Source: an uncultured Lachnospiraceae bacterium (GTDB lineage Bacteria > Bacillota > Clostridia > Lachnospirales > Lachnospiraceae). Taken from it: DNA of 64,000 nt. The notes under the pieces were generated by a model. The model saw nothing but the letters and a program-made list of their open reading frames with translations, was not told where the DNA came from and did no database searches. A program made the translations under genes and the position numbers. The stretch is taken from NCBI GenBank assembly GCA_902779575.1, contig CACZBW010000007.1:61234-125233 (forward strand). The letters run 5' to 3'. Of this stretch, positions 26,964 to 35,425 are shown piece by piece; the stretch's first letter is position 1, and each line of letters begins with the position of its first letter.

Positions 26964-28457
26964 ATGAAGATCAGTCCGATGCTGGAGGATGTGCGCAGGT
27001 ATGAGGAAGAGATGAGCGGAAGGATTCCGCCTGCCGACCGGCCTGAGTTCCATCTCTCATCCAGGGTAGGCTGGATGAACGACCCGAATGGTTTTTCCTG
27101 CTATCAGGGAAAATATCATCTGTTTTACCAGTACCATCCCTTCAATACGGTCTGGGGCCCCATGCACTGGGGACACGCCGTGTCGGAGGACCTGCTCCAC
27201 TGGGAATATCTGCCGGCGGCTCTGGCACCGGACGAAGACTATGACAGGGACGGCTGTTTTTCCGGATCGGCCATAGAGCTTCCGGACGGCAGGCAGATGC
27301 TGGTTTATACCGGCGTCCGCAATGAAGAGGGGGAAGACGGAAGCATCAGGGGCGTCCAGACACAGTGCCTCGCATTCGGGGATGGACTGAATTATGAGAA
27401 ATATGAAGGCAACCCGATTCTGACAGAGGAAGATTTTCCGGAAGGCGGCAGCAGGTATGAGTTCCGCGATCCGAAGATCTGGCAGGCGGATGACGGAACC
27501 TACCGGATGGTGACCTGCGGCGCGACAGCTTCCAGAGACGGCAGGATCATGATGTTTTCCAGCATGGACGGGATTCACTGGAGCAAAGGAAGAGTCCTTG
27601 TCCAGAATAATGAACGCTTTGGAAAAGTCTGGGAATGTCCGGAATTCTTCCGGCTGGACGGGAAATGGGTACTTCTGACCAGTCCGATGGATATGCTTCC
27701 GGAAGGATTTGAATACCATAACGGGAACGGAACCCTGTGCCTGATCGGGGATTATAATGACGCTGAGGGAGTCTTCACGCCGCAGCATGACCAGTCGATC
27801 GATTACGGCATTGATTTTTACGCGACGCAGACCGTGATTACGCCGGACGGCCGGAGGGTGATGATTGCCTGGATGCAGAACTGGGATACGACGCCGGGCT
27901 ACCGGATCAGTCCCACCAGCTGGTTTGGACAGATGACGGTCCCCAGAGAGCTTTCCGTGCGGGATGGCAGGCTTTATCAGCTTCCGGTCCGGGAGCTTGA
28001 GTCGCTTCGCCGCGGCCGCGTGAGTTTCCGGAATGTCTACGTGAACGGCGAGATGGAGCTGGAGGGCGTGAAAGGGCGCTGCGTGGATATAGAACTGGAG
28101 ATCAGGCCGGCGGACAGCGAGGCTGTGTTCAATAAATTTGCCGTAAAGTTCGCGGCGGGGGGCAGGTACTATACCACTTTAAGTTTCCATCCCCAGGACC
28201 GGATCATGAAGATTGACCGCAAGTTTTCCGGTTCCCGCAGGGCGATTATTCACCAGCGCAGGGCCAGTGTCAGCAGTACGGGCGGCGTCCTGAAGATGAG
28301 ACTGATTCTGGACCGTTTCAGCGCGGAGATTTTCCTGAACGACGGCGAGCAGGTCATGACGGCTAACCTTTATACCGATCCGTCGGCGGACGGGATCAGC
28401 TTCCTTTCGGAAGGCGCTGTTTCCATGAACCTTGTCAAATATGATCTTGTAAGATAA
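26964..28457 (+). CDS. GH32 sucrose(-6-phosphate) hydrolase
   Basis: The 497-aa enzyme has the GH32 triad: nucleophile D40 in WMNDPNG, transition-state D169 in FRDPK, and acid/base E224 in WECPEF. A five-blade propeller and C-terminal beta-sandwich fit the length. It splits sucrose or sucrose-6-phosphate, or short fructans. There is no signal peptide, so it acts inside the cell. GGAGGAG at 26948-26954 supports ATG 26964; ATG 26940, which overlaps the amylosucrase stop, is the alternative. It is cotranscribed between the amylosucrase and fructokinase genes, though a PTS for sucrose is not in the window. Confidence 0.93.
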   Translation: MKISPMLEDVRRYEEEMSGRIPPADRPEFHLSSRVGWMNDPNGFSCYQGKYHLFYQYHPFNTVWGPMHWGHAVSEDLLHWEYLPAALAPDEDYDRDGCFSGSAIELPDGRQMLVYTGVRNEEGEDGSIRGVQTQCLAFGDGLNYEKYEGNPILTEEDFPEGGSRYEFRDPKIWQADDGTYRMVTCGATASRDGRIMMFSSMDGIHWSKGRVLVQNNERFGKVWECPEFFRLDGKWVLLTSPMDMLPEGFEYHNGNGTLCLIGDYNDAEGVFTPQHDQSIDYGIDFYATQTVITPDGRRVMIAWMQNWDTTPGYRISPTSWFGQMTVPRELSVRDGRLYQLPVRELESLRRGRVSFRNVYVNGEMELEGVKGRCVDIELEIRPADSEAVFNKFAVKFAAGGRYYTTLSFHPQDRIMKIDRKFSGSRRAIIHQRRASVSSTGGVLKMRLILDRFSAEIFLNDGEQVMTANLYTDPSADGISFLSEGAVSMNLVKYDLVR

Positions 28458-28621
28458 AATGATGACAGTGCCGGAAGTGAGCGTATGTGCCCTGCCTGTG
28501 CGCGGGTTATGACGGTCCGGTATTCTGCGTGAGCAATCCGTAATCATTTTTACGGACTTATTAAAATCTCTGCGGCAGAAACCGCGGGAACTGGTTTTTA
28601 AATGTGCGGAAGGAGATAATC

Positions 28622-29587
28622 ATGGGTAAGACTTATGATGTAGTCGCTCTTGGAGAGCTTCTGATTGATTTCACGGAGAACGGATTCAGCGCGCAGGGGA
28701 ATCCCCTGCTGGAGGTGAATCCCGGCGGCGCGCCCTGCAATGTTCTCTCCATGCTGGAAAATTATGGAGATAAGACAGCTTTTATCGGGAAGGTGGGGGA
28801 TGATATGTTCGGCCGTCTTCTTACAGAAGCAGTGCAGAGTGTCGGAGTGGATACGAGGGGCCTCTGTGTGGATCCGGTTGTGCATACGACGCTCGCTTTT
28901 GTCCATACCTATGAGGACGGCGACCGTGACTTCTCTTTCTACAGGAATCCGGGAGCGGATATGATGCTGAAGAAGGAGGAAGTGAACCTGGATCTTCTTA
29001 AGGATACAAAGATTTTCCATTTCGGAACCCTTTCCTCCACTCATGACGAAGTGAGGGAAGCTACCCGCTTCGCCCTGGATGAGGCGAAGGCGGCAGGGGC
29101 TGTGATTTCTTTTGACCCGAACCTCAGAGCGCCGCTCTGGAATGATCTGGAGGATGCCAGAAAAGAGATTGACTACGGCCTGAGACACTGCGACGTACTA
29201 AAGATTTCGGACAATGAAGTGGAGTTCATGTGCGGAACAGATGATTATGACAAGGGCGCTGCGATCCTGAAAGAAAAATACAATATCCCGCTCATTCTCA
29301 TCACGCTCGGGAAAAACGGAAGCAGGGCCTACTATAAGGATCTGCGTGTGGAAGCCGCCCCCTTCCTTCAGGAAAACACAATAGAGACAACCGGCGCCGG
29401 GGATACTTTCTGCGCCACATCCCTTCATTATGTCCTGAAATACGGGATTGACGGCTTTGATGAAGAAAAGCTGAAAGAGCTGCTTGTCCATGCGAACGCG
29501 GCCGCATCCCTGATCACGACCCGCAAGGGAGCGCTTCGCGTAATGCCGACAGCAGAGGAAGTCAACGCACTGGCAGCGCAGGCCTGA
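28622..29587 (+). CDS. Fructokinase, PfkB family
   Basis: The 321-aa kinase has the PfkB N-terminal motif (GELLIDFTENG, NPGGAPCNV, GKVGDDMFG) and the C-terminal signature TTGAGDTF with catalytic base D261. It phosphorylates fructose released by the two upstream sucrose-cleaving enzymes and feeds glycolysis. GGAAGGAG precedes ATG 28622. The 165-bp gap to the GH32 gene shows no clear promoter, so the three likely form one unit. An uncapped GC hairpin follows at 29672-29703. Confidence 0.93.
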   Translation: MGKTYDVVALGELLIDFTENGFSAQGNPLLEVNPGGAPCNVLSMLENYGDKTAFIGKVGDDMFGRLLTEAVQSVGVDTRGLCVDPVVHTTLAFVHTYEDGDRDFSFYRNPGADMMLKKEEVNLDLLKDTKIFHFGTLSSTHDEVREATRFALDEAKAAGAVISFDPNLRAPLWNDLEDARKEIDYGLRHCDVLKISDNEVEFMCGTDDYDKGAAILKEKYNIPLILITLGKNGSRAYYKDLRVEAAPFLQENTIETTGAGDTFCATSLHYVLKYGIDGFDEEKLKELLVHANAAASLITTRKGALRVMPTAEEVNALAAQA

Positions 29588-29900
29588 TCCGCGGACGATA
29601 CGAAGGAACGGAAAACGACGGAAGAAACCTGCCGCAAGGAGGTTTCAGACATATACTTTTCTCACTCCTGATGACAGCCCTGACCATCCGGTCAGGGCTG
29701 TCACATGTTCCTTCCATTTGGCACTGTTCCGGGAAATGCTGAGATAATCGGTGTTTTCCCGGAAAATGCGGTGGATTCTGCGGCGGATGTATTTTATAAT
29801 GCTTAAGACAGCGCACGCCGGCTTCCGCGGAGCGGAGTCAGGCGCTGCGCCGCAAAGACAGACCGCATTTCAAAGCTTCGAGCTTTTTATGGTGTTGATT
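29588..29900. other. Gap with two hairpins and a possible promoter
   Basis: GAAACCT/AGGTTTC (29624-29646) and a perfect 14-bp stem (29672-29685 with 29690-29703, TGACAGCCCTGACC) lie after the fructokinase. Neither has a convincing T-run. A -10-like TATAAT (29795-29800) with a weak TGGATT 17 bp upstream may drive the lipoprotein gene. Confidence 0.5.
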
Positions 29901-31256
29901 ATGAAAACCAGAATGATAAGAATTCTGTGCGCGGCCGCATTTCTTGCCCTGGGGCTGGGCGGCTGCAGCAGGAGCCAGATGAATTTCCAGATTGCGGAGG
30001 CGATCGGAACTGCCGGCATGTATGAGAATAATGAGCCGGTCGAGACGCCGCAGATGGCTGAAAAACGAAAAGCCCAGGAGGAGTCAGACCGCGCGGAGGC
30101 GGAACTTGTATCGGTTCTGGACCGGGCCGGAAAGCTTGCCCTCGGATATAATTATGAAGAAGCGCTGGAGGTTCTCGATACGATCACCGGCCAGCAGTCC
30201 CAGGATGAGAGAGTCCTGGCCGCCCGCAGCCAGTATGAGCAGGGCGGGTCGAGCCTGGAGAAATGGGAAGGCAAAATTCCCCATCTGTGCTTCCCCTGCC
30301 TGATCGAGGATTCCATGATGGCCTTCGACGGGGACAACCTGGCGTATACCTATAATACCAGCATGGTGACGACCAGGGAGTTTAAGCGGATTCTGCAGAG
30401 CCTGTATGACAATCATTATATTCTGATTGATATTCACAGCATTGCGGGGCCGGTTACGGACGACAGGGGAACCACGACGGTGGAGGCCCTGAACCTGAAA
30501 GTCCCGTCAGGCAAAAAACCGATCCTTCTCTCCCAGGACAATCTGAACTATGAGGGCGTCAGGAACGGCGACGGCATTGCCACGAAACTGGTGCTGGACG
30601 AGGACGGCAAAGTGAAGGCAAAATATACCGACAGCGGCGGACATGACCTGGTCGGGGACTACGACTTCATTCCGATTCTGGACAGCTTTATCGAGGAACA
30701 CCCGGATTTCTCCTATCAGGGAGCGCGCGGGATCGTCTCGGTATCCGGGTCGGAGGGCGTATTCGGCTATGACCTGCCGGAGAACAGCGGAAGCGATACG
30801 GGCAGCGGTGCCCTGACCTCTTCCAGGCTTACCGCGGCGGACATGACCCCGGAGCAGAAAGCGGTGGCGGATATCAGCGCCGCGCTGAGGGCCGAAGGCT
30901 GGCAGATCGCCAGTGCAGGCTGGTCCCACGGTTATATGAACAGCATGTCCGCGTCAGAGTTCGCGTCCGAAATGGATAACTGGGTTTCGAGGGTCGGCGT
31001 TCTGACCGGGGATGCGGATATTCTCTTCTATCCCTACGGCGCCGAAGTTTCCTACCCGGGCGATAATCTGGATTATCTGACCGGCTACGGCTTTATCTAC
31101 CTGTGCGGCCTCTGGGCAGATACCGATTACAGGGAAGTCACTGATGAATATATGCGCATGACAAGGCGCTTCATCGACGGATATACGCTGCAGAACGCGC
31201 CCCATTATTTCACCGATTTCTTTGTAACGGAGAATATCCTGGACGAAGACCGCTGA
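29901..31256 (+). CDS. Divergent polysaccharide-deacetylase-like lipoprotein
   Basis: The 451-aa protein starts with a lipoprotein signal (MKTRMIRILCAAAFLALGLGGCS, lipobox LGGC). A short TPR-like helical pair follows (about 65-115). The rest resembles NodB-type deacetylase proteins of Clostridia (ILLSQDNLNYEG, GDGIATKLVLDEDGK, DYDFIPILDSFIEEHPDFSY, ADILFYPYGAE). The usual His-x3-His metal site is altered: where relatives have H-T-W-G-H it reads A-G-W-S-H, and the DD pair reads Q-D-N. Activity is therefore doubtful. It would sit on the outer face of the membrane. I favour ATG 29901, though ATG 29889 is in frame. Confidence 0.72.
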   Translation: MKTRMIRILCAAAFLALGLGGCSRSQMNFQIAEAIGTAGMYENNEPVETPQMAEKRKAQEESDRAEAELVSVLDRAGKLALGYNYEEALEVLDTITGQQSQDERVLAARSQYEQGGSSLEKWEGKIPHLCFPCLIEDSMMAFDGDNLAYTYNTSMVTTREFKRILQSLYDNHYILIDIHSIAGPVTDDRGTTTVEALNLKVPSGKKPILLSQDNLNYEGVRNGDGIATKLVLDEDGKVKAKYTDSGGHDLVGDYDFIPILDSFIEEHPDFSYQGARGIVSVSGSEGVFGYDLPENSGSDTGSGALTSSRLTAADMTPEQKAVADISAALRAEGWQIASAGWSHGYMNSMSASEFASEMDNWVSRVGVLTGDADILFYPYGAEVSYPGDNLDYLTGYGFIYLCGLWADTDYREVTDEYMRMTRRFIDGYTLQNAPHYFTDFFVTENILDEDR

Positions 31257-31274
31257 ATTTAAAATTTTTTGTCG

Positions 31275-31304
31275 TTGACTTGCTTTCATGTGCTGTGATA
31301 TACT
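31275..31304 (+). promoter_or_regulatory. Promoter of the rpmG-secE-nusG operon
   Basis: TTGACT (31275-31280) and TATACT (31299-31304) are spaced by 18 bp, with an extended TGA before the -10. Confidence 0.8.
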
Positions 31305-31414
31305 TTTCGGGCGTATGGAAGCGGATCAGAGAGAATTGTCTTTTTTCTGATCCGGAAAACAGTAATAAGCGGCTGTTTTCTGCGACACTTTAGAAAGAGA
31401 GCGAGGTGGAAGTT

Positions 31415-31564
31415 GTGCGTACACGAATCACATTGGCATGCACGGAATGCAAACATCGTAACTACAACTTGACGAAAGACAAGAAAAACCATCCTGAGCG
31501 TATGGAAGTTAAAAAGTATTGCCCTTTCTGCAAGAGACACACAGCACACAAGGAAACAAAGTAA
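31415..31564 (+). CDS. rpmG: 50S ribosomal protein L33
   Basis: A 49-aa frame starts with GTG (GTG CGT ACA CGA) five bases after GAGGTGG and stops at TAA. It matches the zinc-binding L33 form: [12 protein letters not shown] and [17 protein letters not shown] supply four cysteines. It heads the standard rpmG-secE-nusG block. It is too short for a naive ORF scan, but residues and context make it secure. Confidence 0.97.
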   Translation: MRTRITLACTECKHRNYNLTKDKKNHPERMEVKKYCPFCKRHTAHKETK

Positions 31565-31597
31565 GCATCTGACCGATTCGTTTTGAGGGAAGTAATT

Positions 31598-31798
31598 ATG
31601 GCGAAAGAAGAAGTCTCCAGGGCAAGAACCTGGTGGGAAGGTGTCAAAGGAGAATTCCGTAAGATTATCTGGCCTTCCCAGGATGATCTTGTGAAGCAGA
31701 CCACCGTGGTTACAGTGGTATCGATCATTCTCGGCATAATCATTGCTATCCTGGATTTCCTGATCCAGCATGGCATTGACTGGCTGATCAGCTTGTGA
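31598..31798 (+). CDS. secE: Preprotein translocase SecE subunit
   Basis: The 66-aa protein is the short Gram-positive SecE form: an amphipathic N-terminus with the family core WWEGVKGEFRKIIWPSQDDL, and a single C-terminal membrane helix (TVVTVVSIILGIIIAILDFL). SecE clamps the SecY channel. GAGGGA lies about nine bases before ATG 31598. It sits between rpmG and nusG as usual. Confidence 0.97.
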   Translation: MAKEEVSRARTWWEGVKGEFRKIIWPSQDDLVKQTTVVTVVSIILGIIIAILDFLIQHGIDWLISL

Positions 31799-31835
31799 AC
31801 AGTTTCCTTGCACATGCGAAAGACAGGGTGATGAG

Positions 31836-32432
31836 ATGGCAGAAGCGTACTGGTATGTAGCCCATACTTATTCCGGATATGAGAATAAGGTCAAGGCCAA
31901 TCTTGAGAAGATGATCAAGAACCGGAACCTGGAAGAGCAGATCTTCGAGGTACGCGTTCCGGTCCAGGAAGTGGTCGAGATCAGAAAGTCGGAAGACGAG
32001 GGTACGGAGAAAGTAGAATATACCGAGAGCGGAGAGCGGAAGCCTCCGAAAAAGAAGAAGGCACCGGTTCAGAAGGTTGTCAAAAAGAAGCTCTTTCCCG
32101 GTTATGTGTTCGTCCATATGATCATGAACGAAGACAACTGGTACCTGGTGAGGAATACCAGGGGAGTGACCGGTTTTGTCGGTTCCGAGCCCACCAGGCC
32201 GGTCCCGCTTACCGAAGAGGAGATGATGAACCTCGGCGTTCAGGCTCCTGCGGTGCAGCCCGGATTTGAGATCGGTGATTCTGTCAGAGTCATTAACAGC
32301 GCATGGGTCAACAACCCTGTCGGCGTTATCAGAGAAATCGATGTGAGCAAGCAGACTGTCAAGATCAGCATTCCGGAATTTATGAACGGTACTCCGGTCA
32401 GTATGGATTTCACGGACATCGCAAAGATTTAA
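31836..32432 (+). CDS. nusG: Transcription antitermination/pausing factor NusG
   Basis: The 198-aa protein has the NGN domain (WYVAHTYSGYENKVKANLEK, LFPGYVFVHM, NTRGVTGFVG) and a C-terminal KOW domain (GDSVRVINSAWVNNPVGVI). Length is slightly above the E. coli form because of a Lys-rich insert at about 60-85. It binds RNA polymerase and links it to ribosome or Rho. It is followed by rplK. Confidence 0.97.
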   Translation: MAEAYWYVAHTYSGYENKVKANLEKMIKNRNLEEQIFEVRVPVQEVVEIRKSEDEGTEKVEYTESGERKPPKKKKAPVQKVVKKKLFPGYVFVHMIMNEDNWYLVRNTRGVTGFVGSEPTRPVPLTEEEMMNLGVQAPAVQPGFEIGDSVRVINSAWVNNPVGVIREIDVSKQTVKISIPEFMNGTPVSMDFTDIAKI

Positions 32433-32440
32433 TCACTTTA

Positions 32441-32467
32441 GTGGGAGGGACTCCCCGCTAATACCAC
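32441..32467 (+). promoter_or_regulatory. Conserved hairpin leader before rplK (copy 1)
   Basis: GTGGGAGGG, a short loop, CCCGC, five bases and then CCAC. GTGGG (32441-32445) can pair with CCCGC (32454-32458), or GTGG with CCAC (32464-32467). An almost identical element precedes rplA. This looks like an L1-binding autoregulatory site, but binding is inferred. Confidence 0.6.
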
Positions 32468-32482
32468 AAGGAGGTTTTTACT

Positions 32483-32908
32483 ATGGCAAAGAAAGTTACA
32501 GGATATATCAAACTGCAGATCCCGGCAGGCAAGGCTACTCCGGCTCCGCCGGTCGGCCCGGCCCTCGGACAGCACGGCGTTAATATCGTGCAGTTCACGA
32601 AGGAGTTCAACGCGAGAACAGCTGACAAGGGTGACCTGATCATCCCGGTCGTCATCACAGTTTATGCTGACCGCAGCTTCAGCTTTATCACCAAGACTCC
32701 GCCGGCTCCGGTACTTCTGAAAAAAGCATGCAATCTGAAGTCTGCATCCGGCACCCCGAACAAGGTTAAGGTTGCCACCATTTCCAAGGACAAAGTACGC
32801 GAGATCGCTGAGACAAAGATGCCGGATCTGAACGCAGGATCCATCGAGGCAGCTATGAGCATGATCGCAGGAACAGCCCGCAGCATGGGGATTGTAGTCG
32901 AGGATTGA
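32483..32908 (+). CDS. rplK: 50S ribosomal protein L11
   Basis: The 141-aa protein is full-length L11, with [26 protein letters not shown] at the N-terminus and the GTPase-center RNA-binding C-terminal domain ([25 protein letters not shown]). It starts at ATG 32483 after AAGGAGG, and is followed by the second leader hairpin and rplA. Confidence 0.98.
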   Translation: MAKKVTGYIKLQIPAGKATPAPPVGPALGQHGVNIVQFTKEFNARTADKGDLIIPVVITVYADRSFSFITKTPPAPVLLKKACNLKSASGTPNKVKVATISKDKVREIAETKMPDLNAGSIEAAMSMIAGTARSMGIVVED

Positions 32909-32915
32909 CACTTAA

Positions 32916-32943
32916 GTGGGAGGGTAGATCCCGCGAACACCAC
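32916..32943 (+). promoter_or_regulatory. Conserved hairpin leader before rplA (copy 2)
   Basis: GTGGG (32916-32920) pairs with CCCGC (32930-32934), followed by GAACA and CCAC. The match to the rplK copy in both paired and unpaired parts suggests a shared binding protein, most likely L1. Confidence 0.6.
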
Positions 32944-32956
32944 CAGGAGGTAAAAA

Positions 32957-33649
32957 ATGAAAAGAGGAAAGAAATACGTTGAAGCTGCGAAGCAGTATGA
33001 GCGTTCCCAGCTTTACGAAGTAAGCGATGCAGTGAGTCTTGTAAAGAAGGTTGCTGTTGCCAAGTTTGATGAAACCATCGAAGTTCATATCAGAACCGGC
33101 TGTGACGGACGTCATGCGGACCAGCAGATCCGCGGCGCTGTCGTACTTCCCCACGGCACAGGCAAGACTGTCCGCGTTCTCGTGTTCGCAAAGAACCTGA
33201 AGGCGGACGAGGCCCAGGCTGCCGGAGCGGATTATGTAGGAGCTGAGGAACTGATTCCGAAGATCCAGAACGAAGGATGGCTGGATTTTGATGTTGTGGT
33301 TGCCACCCCGGATATGATGGGCGTTGTAGGACGTCTGGGCCGTATCCTCGGACCCAAAGGCCTGATGCCGAACCCGAAGGCCGGCACCGTGACCATGGAC
33401 GTCACCAAGGCGATCAACGATATCAAAGCCGGTAAGATCGAGTACAGACTGGACAAGTCAAATATCATTCATGTGCCAATCGGAAAAGCTTCTTTCACAG
33501 AAGAACAGTTAACGGACAACTTCCAGACGCTTATGGATGCGATCGTTAAGGCGAGACCGGCGGCGCTTAAGGGCCAGTTCCTTAAGAGCGTTGTCATGTC
33601 CCCGACCATGGGCCCGGGCGTGAAGCTCAACCCGATCAAGTTCAGCTGA
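32957..33649 (+). CDS. rplA: 50S ribosomal protein L1
   Basis: The 230-aa protein is standard L1 of the L1 stalk, with [34 protein letters not shown], then [20 protein letters not shown] and [13 protein letters not shown]. In bacteria L1 represses its own L11-L1 mRNA, which fits the two leader elements upstream. AGGAGG precedes ATG 32957. An intrinsic hairpin closes the unit. Confidence 0.98.
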   Translation: MKRGKKYVEAAKQYERSQLYEVSDAVSLVKKVAVAKFDETIEVHIRTGCDGRHADQQIRGAVVLPHGTGKTVRVLVFAKNLKADEAQAAGADYVGAEELIPKIQNEGWLDFDVVVATPDMMGVVGRLGRILGPKGLMPNPKAGTVTMDVTKAINDIKAGKIEYRLDKSNIIHVPIGKASFTEEQLTDNFQTLMDAIVKARPAALKGQFLKSVVMSPTMGPGVKLNPIKFS

Positions 33650-33682
33650 TCATCCGGTCAGCAAGATCTGTCGCATTAAGAG

Positions 33683-33708
33683 GACCTGCGCTTCGGCGCA
33701 GGTCTTTT
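33683..33708 (+). terminator. Terminator after rplA
   Basis: GACCTGCGC/GCGCAGGTC with a TTCG tetraloop is followed by TTTT. It separates rplKA from the rplJL unit. Confidence 0.85.
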
Positions 33709-33716
33709 ATGAATTC

Positions 33717-33761
33717 CGCCCCGGCTGAACTGCGCCCCGGCTGCATTGCACCCGGACGCAG
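33717..33761. repeat. Dispersed intergenic repeat with tandem 16-mer
   Basis: A 16-base unit (CGCCCCGGCTG plus five bases) occurs at 33717-33732 and again at 33733-33748. The second copy extends into a 29-base match (33733-33761) with 9792-9820. Confidence 0.55.
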
Positions 33762-33858
33762 TTCGGCTTTCACTGCCGGGCTTACTCTCCCGTGACCTGA
33801 GTCACGGAAGTCCGGGCGGCAAGGTTCCGGAAAACGGGAGAAAAATGGGAAAAGAGGC

Positions 33859-33887
33859 TTGACAAGCTTCTTCCATGGTGATATTTT
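33859..33887 (+). promoter_or_regulatory. Promoter of rplJ-rplL
   Basis: TTGACA (33859-33864) and TATTTT (33882-33887) are spaced by 17 bp. Confidence 0.75.
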
Positions 33888-33894
33888 AGCAAGG

Positions 33895-34058
33895 ATGACT
33901 GCCGAAGACAGCAGGTTCCCTGCGGGGTACAATGGAAGGATGACCGACCGCCTGCCGAGGAAGTATGAATTCTTTCAGGATTTTTACGCCTCTCTGTTAT
34001 GGCAGAGGGGCTTTTCTATGTTTTCAGAAGCGGTCATTACCAAAATCTGAAAAGGAGG
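33895..34058 (+). promoter_or_regulatory. L10 leader with attenuator hairpin
   Basis: The long untranslated leader before rplJ contains the position and organisation of the ribosomal L10 leader of Firmicutes. A 9-bp hairpin (33988-33996 with 34003-34011, GCCTCTCTG/CAGAGGGGC) followed by TTTTC can act as a terminator. The L10(L12)4 complex is known to bind such leaders; binding here is inferred. It fills the 418-bp gap after rplA together with the promoter and repeat. Confidence 0.7.
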
Positions 34059-34067
34059 TAATGGTTC

Positions 34068-34568
34068 ATGGCAAAAGTGGAACTCAAGAAACCCATTGTC
34101 GAAGAGATCGCTGAGAATGTCAAGGGAGCGGATTCCGTCATTCTGGTGAACTATCTGGGCATCAATGTTGCCGGTGACACGGCCCTGCGTAAGGAACTGC
34201 GCGAGGCAGGCGTTGTCTACAAGGTATACAAGAATACCATGATGAACTTCGCGTTCAAGGGTACGGATTATGAGCCGCTGTGCGAGCATCTTGAGGGAGC
34301 GAACGCAATCGCGATCTCCAGAGACGACGCCACAGCAGGTGCGCGCATCATCAAGAAACACCTGAAAGCGAACCCGACAATCAAGATGATGGCGGGTGTT
34401 GTCGAAGGCAAGTATTATGATGAAAAGGCTGTAGAGATGCTGGCGGATATCCCGTCCAGAGAAGTTCTTCTCGGCAGACTGTTCGGTTCGATGCAGTCAC
34501 CGGTTGCAAACTTCGCACGTGTCATCAAGCAGATCGCCGAGAAAGACGGCGGAGAGGCTCAGGCATAA
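34068..34568 (+). CDS. rplJ: 50S ribosomal protein L10
   Basis: The 166-aa protein matches L10, stalk base of the ribosome. MAKVELKKPIVEEIAE, the YLGINVAGDTALRKELREAGVVYKVYKNTM region and the C-terminal helix that anchors L7/L12 dimers are present. ATG 34068 is preferred over 34061 by spacing to GGAGG (34054-34058). rplL follows 39 bp later. Confidence 0.97.
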   Translation: MAKVELKKPIVEEIAENVKGADSVILVNYLGINVAGDTALRKELREAGVVYKVYKNTMMNFAFKGTDYEPLCEHLEGANAIAISRDDATAGARIIKKHLKANPTIKMMAGVVEGKYYDEKAVEMLADIPSREVLLGRLFGSMQSPVANFARVIKQIAEKDGGEAQA

Positions 34569-34607
34569 GCCTGATCACGATTATAATCATATACGGAGGA
34601 TATTATT

Positions 34608-34979
34608 ATGGCAAAACTTACTACTGCCGAGTTTATCGAAGCGATCAAGGAACTCAGCGTTATGGAACTGAATGACCTCGTAAAGGCCTGCGAAGAAGAG
34701 TTTGGCGTATCCGCAGCAGCAGGCGTTGTAGTTGCCGGCCCGGCAGCTGCTGAAGAAGTAGAAGAGAAGACCGAGTTCGACGTTGAGCTGACTGAGATCG
34801 GCCCGAACAAGGTTAAGGTTATCAAGGTTGTCCGCGAGGCAACTGGTCTTGGCCTGAAGGAAGCTAAGGATCTGGTTGATTCCGCTCCGAAGATGGTCAA
34901 GGAGCAGGTCTCCAAGACTGAGGCTGATGATCTCAAGGCTAAGCTGGAAGAGCAGGGCGCGAAGGTTACCCTTAAGTAA
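34608..34979 (+). CDS. rplL: 50S ribosomal protein L7/L12
   Basis: The 123-aa acidic stalk protein has its N-terminal dimerisation region ([21 protein letters not shown]), an Ala-rich hinge and the C-terminal factor-binding domain ([35 protein letters not shown]). ATACGGAGG precedes the ATG. A perfect terminator follows. Confidence 0.98.
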   Translation: MAKLTTAEFIEAIKELSVMELNDLVKACEEEFGVSAAAGVVVAGPAAAEEVEEKTEFDVELTEIGPNKVKVIKVVREATGLGLKEAKDLVDSAPKMVKEQVSKTEADDLKAKLEEQGAKVTLK

Positions 34980-35001
34980 TTTACACGGTTTAAAAAATAC
35001 G

Positions 35002-35035
35002 GACTCCGGAAGAGCATTCTTCCGGAGTCTTTTTT
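35002..35035 (+). terminator. Terminator after rplL
   Basis: A perfect 12-bp stem (GACTCCGGAAGA/TCTTCCGGAGTC) with loop GCAT is followed by six T residues. Confidence 0.93.
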
Positions 35036-35077
35036 ATGTTACCATTCACAGCCCCGTACCCATCAGACCTCGCGCGT

Positions 35078-35263
35078 ATTCCACCTGGCAGCTTTGCTGC
35101 TTAGTGGAATAGCGTACAGAGTGACCATCCCTGCTGCGCACGTATGCCGCATCTTCGATGCTTCTGTCTGAGGCTGCAGGGACGGTTCCTGCTTCGCAGG
35201 CTTTGTCTGATGAAAAAATGGCTGCTTACATGCAGGCATGACACATCCATTTTTTCGTCAGAC
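35078..35263. repeat. Array of three hairpins upstream of rpoB
   Basis: Three inverted repeats follow each other: ATTCCAC...GTGGAAT (35078-35110, with nested GCAGC/GCTGC), CCTGC/GCAGG (35188-35200), and a 17-bp near-perfect pair (35205-35221 with 35247-35263). They lie between the rplL terminator and the rpoB promoter, in a gap without genes. They may be REP-like or transposon-remnant sequences; I could not assign them. Confidence 0.55.
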
Positions 35264-35300
35264 ACGCTGTGAACAGTAGCACTTTTGTTACAAAAAATGT

Positions 35301-35329
35301 TTGACAGATAGCCGCCGGAGTAGTATGAT
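35301..35329 (+). promoter_or_regulatory. Promoter of rpoB-rpoC
   Basis: TTGACA (35301-35306) and TATGAT (35324-35329) are spaced by 17 bp, about 95 bp before rpoB. rpoBC thus has its own promoter beyond the rplL terminator. Confidence 0.85.
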
Positions 35330-35425
35330 GTACGTTGCATTATTGTCCATGAGTCTGTCATGGGGGTTAGTGCGCCCTTAAAGCGAGTTTATTGACGACT
35401 GCAGAAAGACAGAGGTGAAACGTTA

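Noticed and set aside
26510-27053. Ser/Phe/Leu-rich repeat frames on the minus strand
   Set aside because: Antisense reading of the lysine-rich tandem repeat.
33859-34050. 63-aa frame over the L10 leader
   Set aside because: Lies on the promoter and leader; a regulatory RNA explains the region better.
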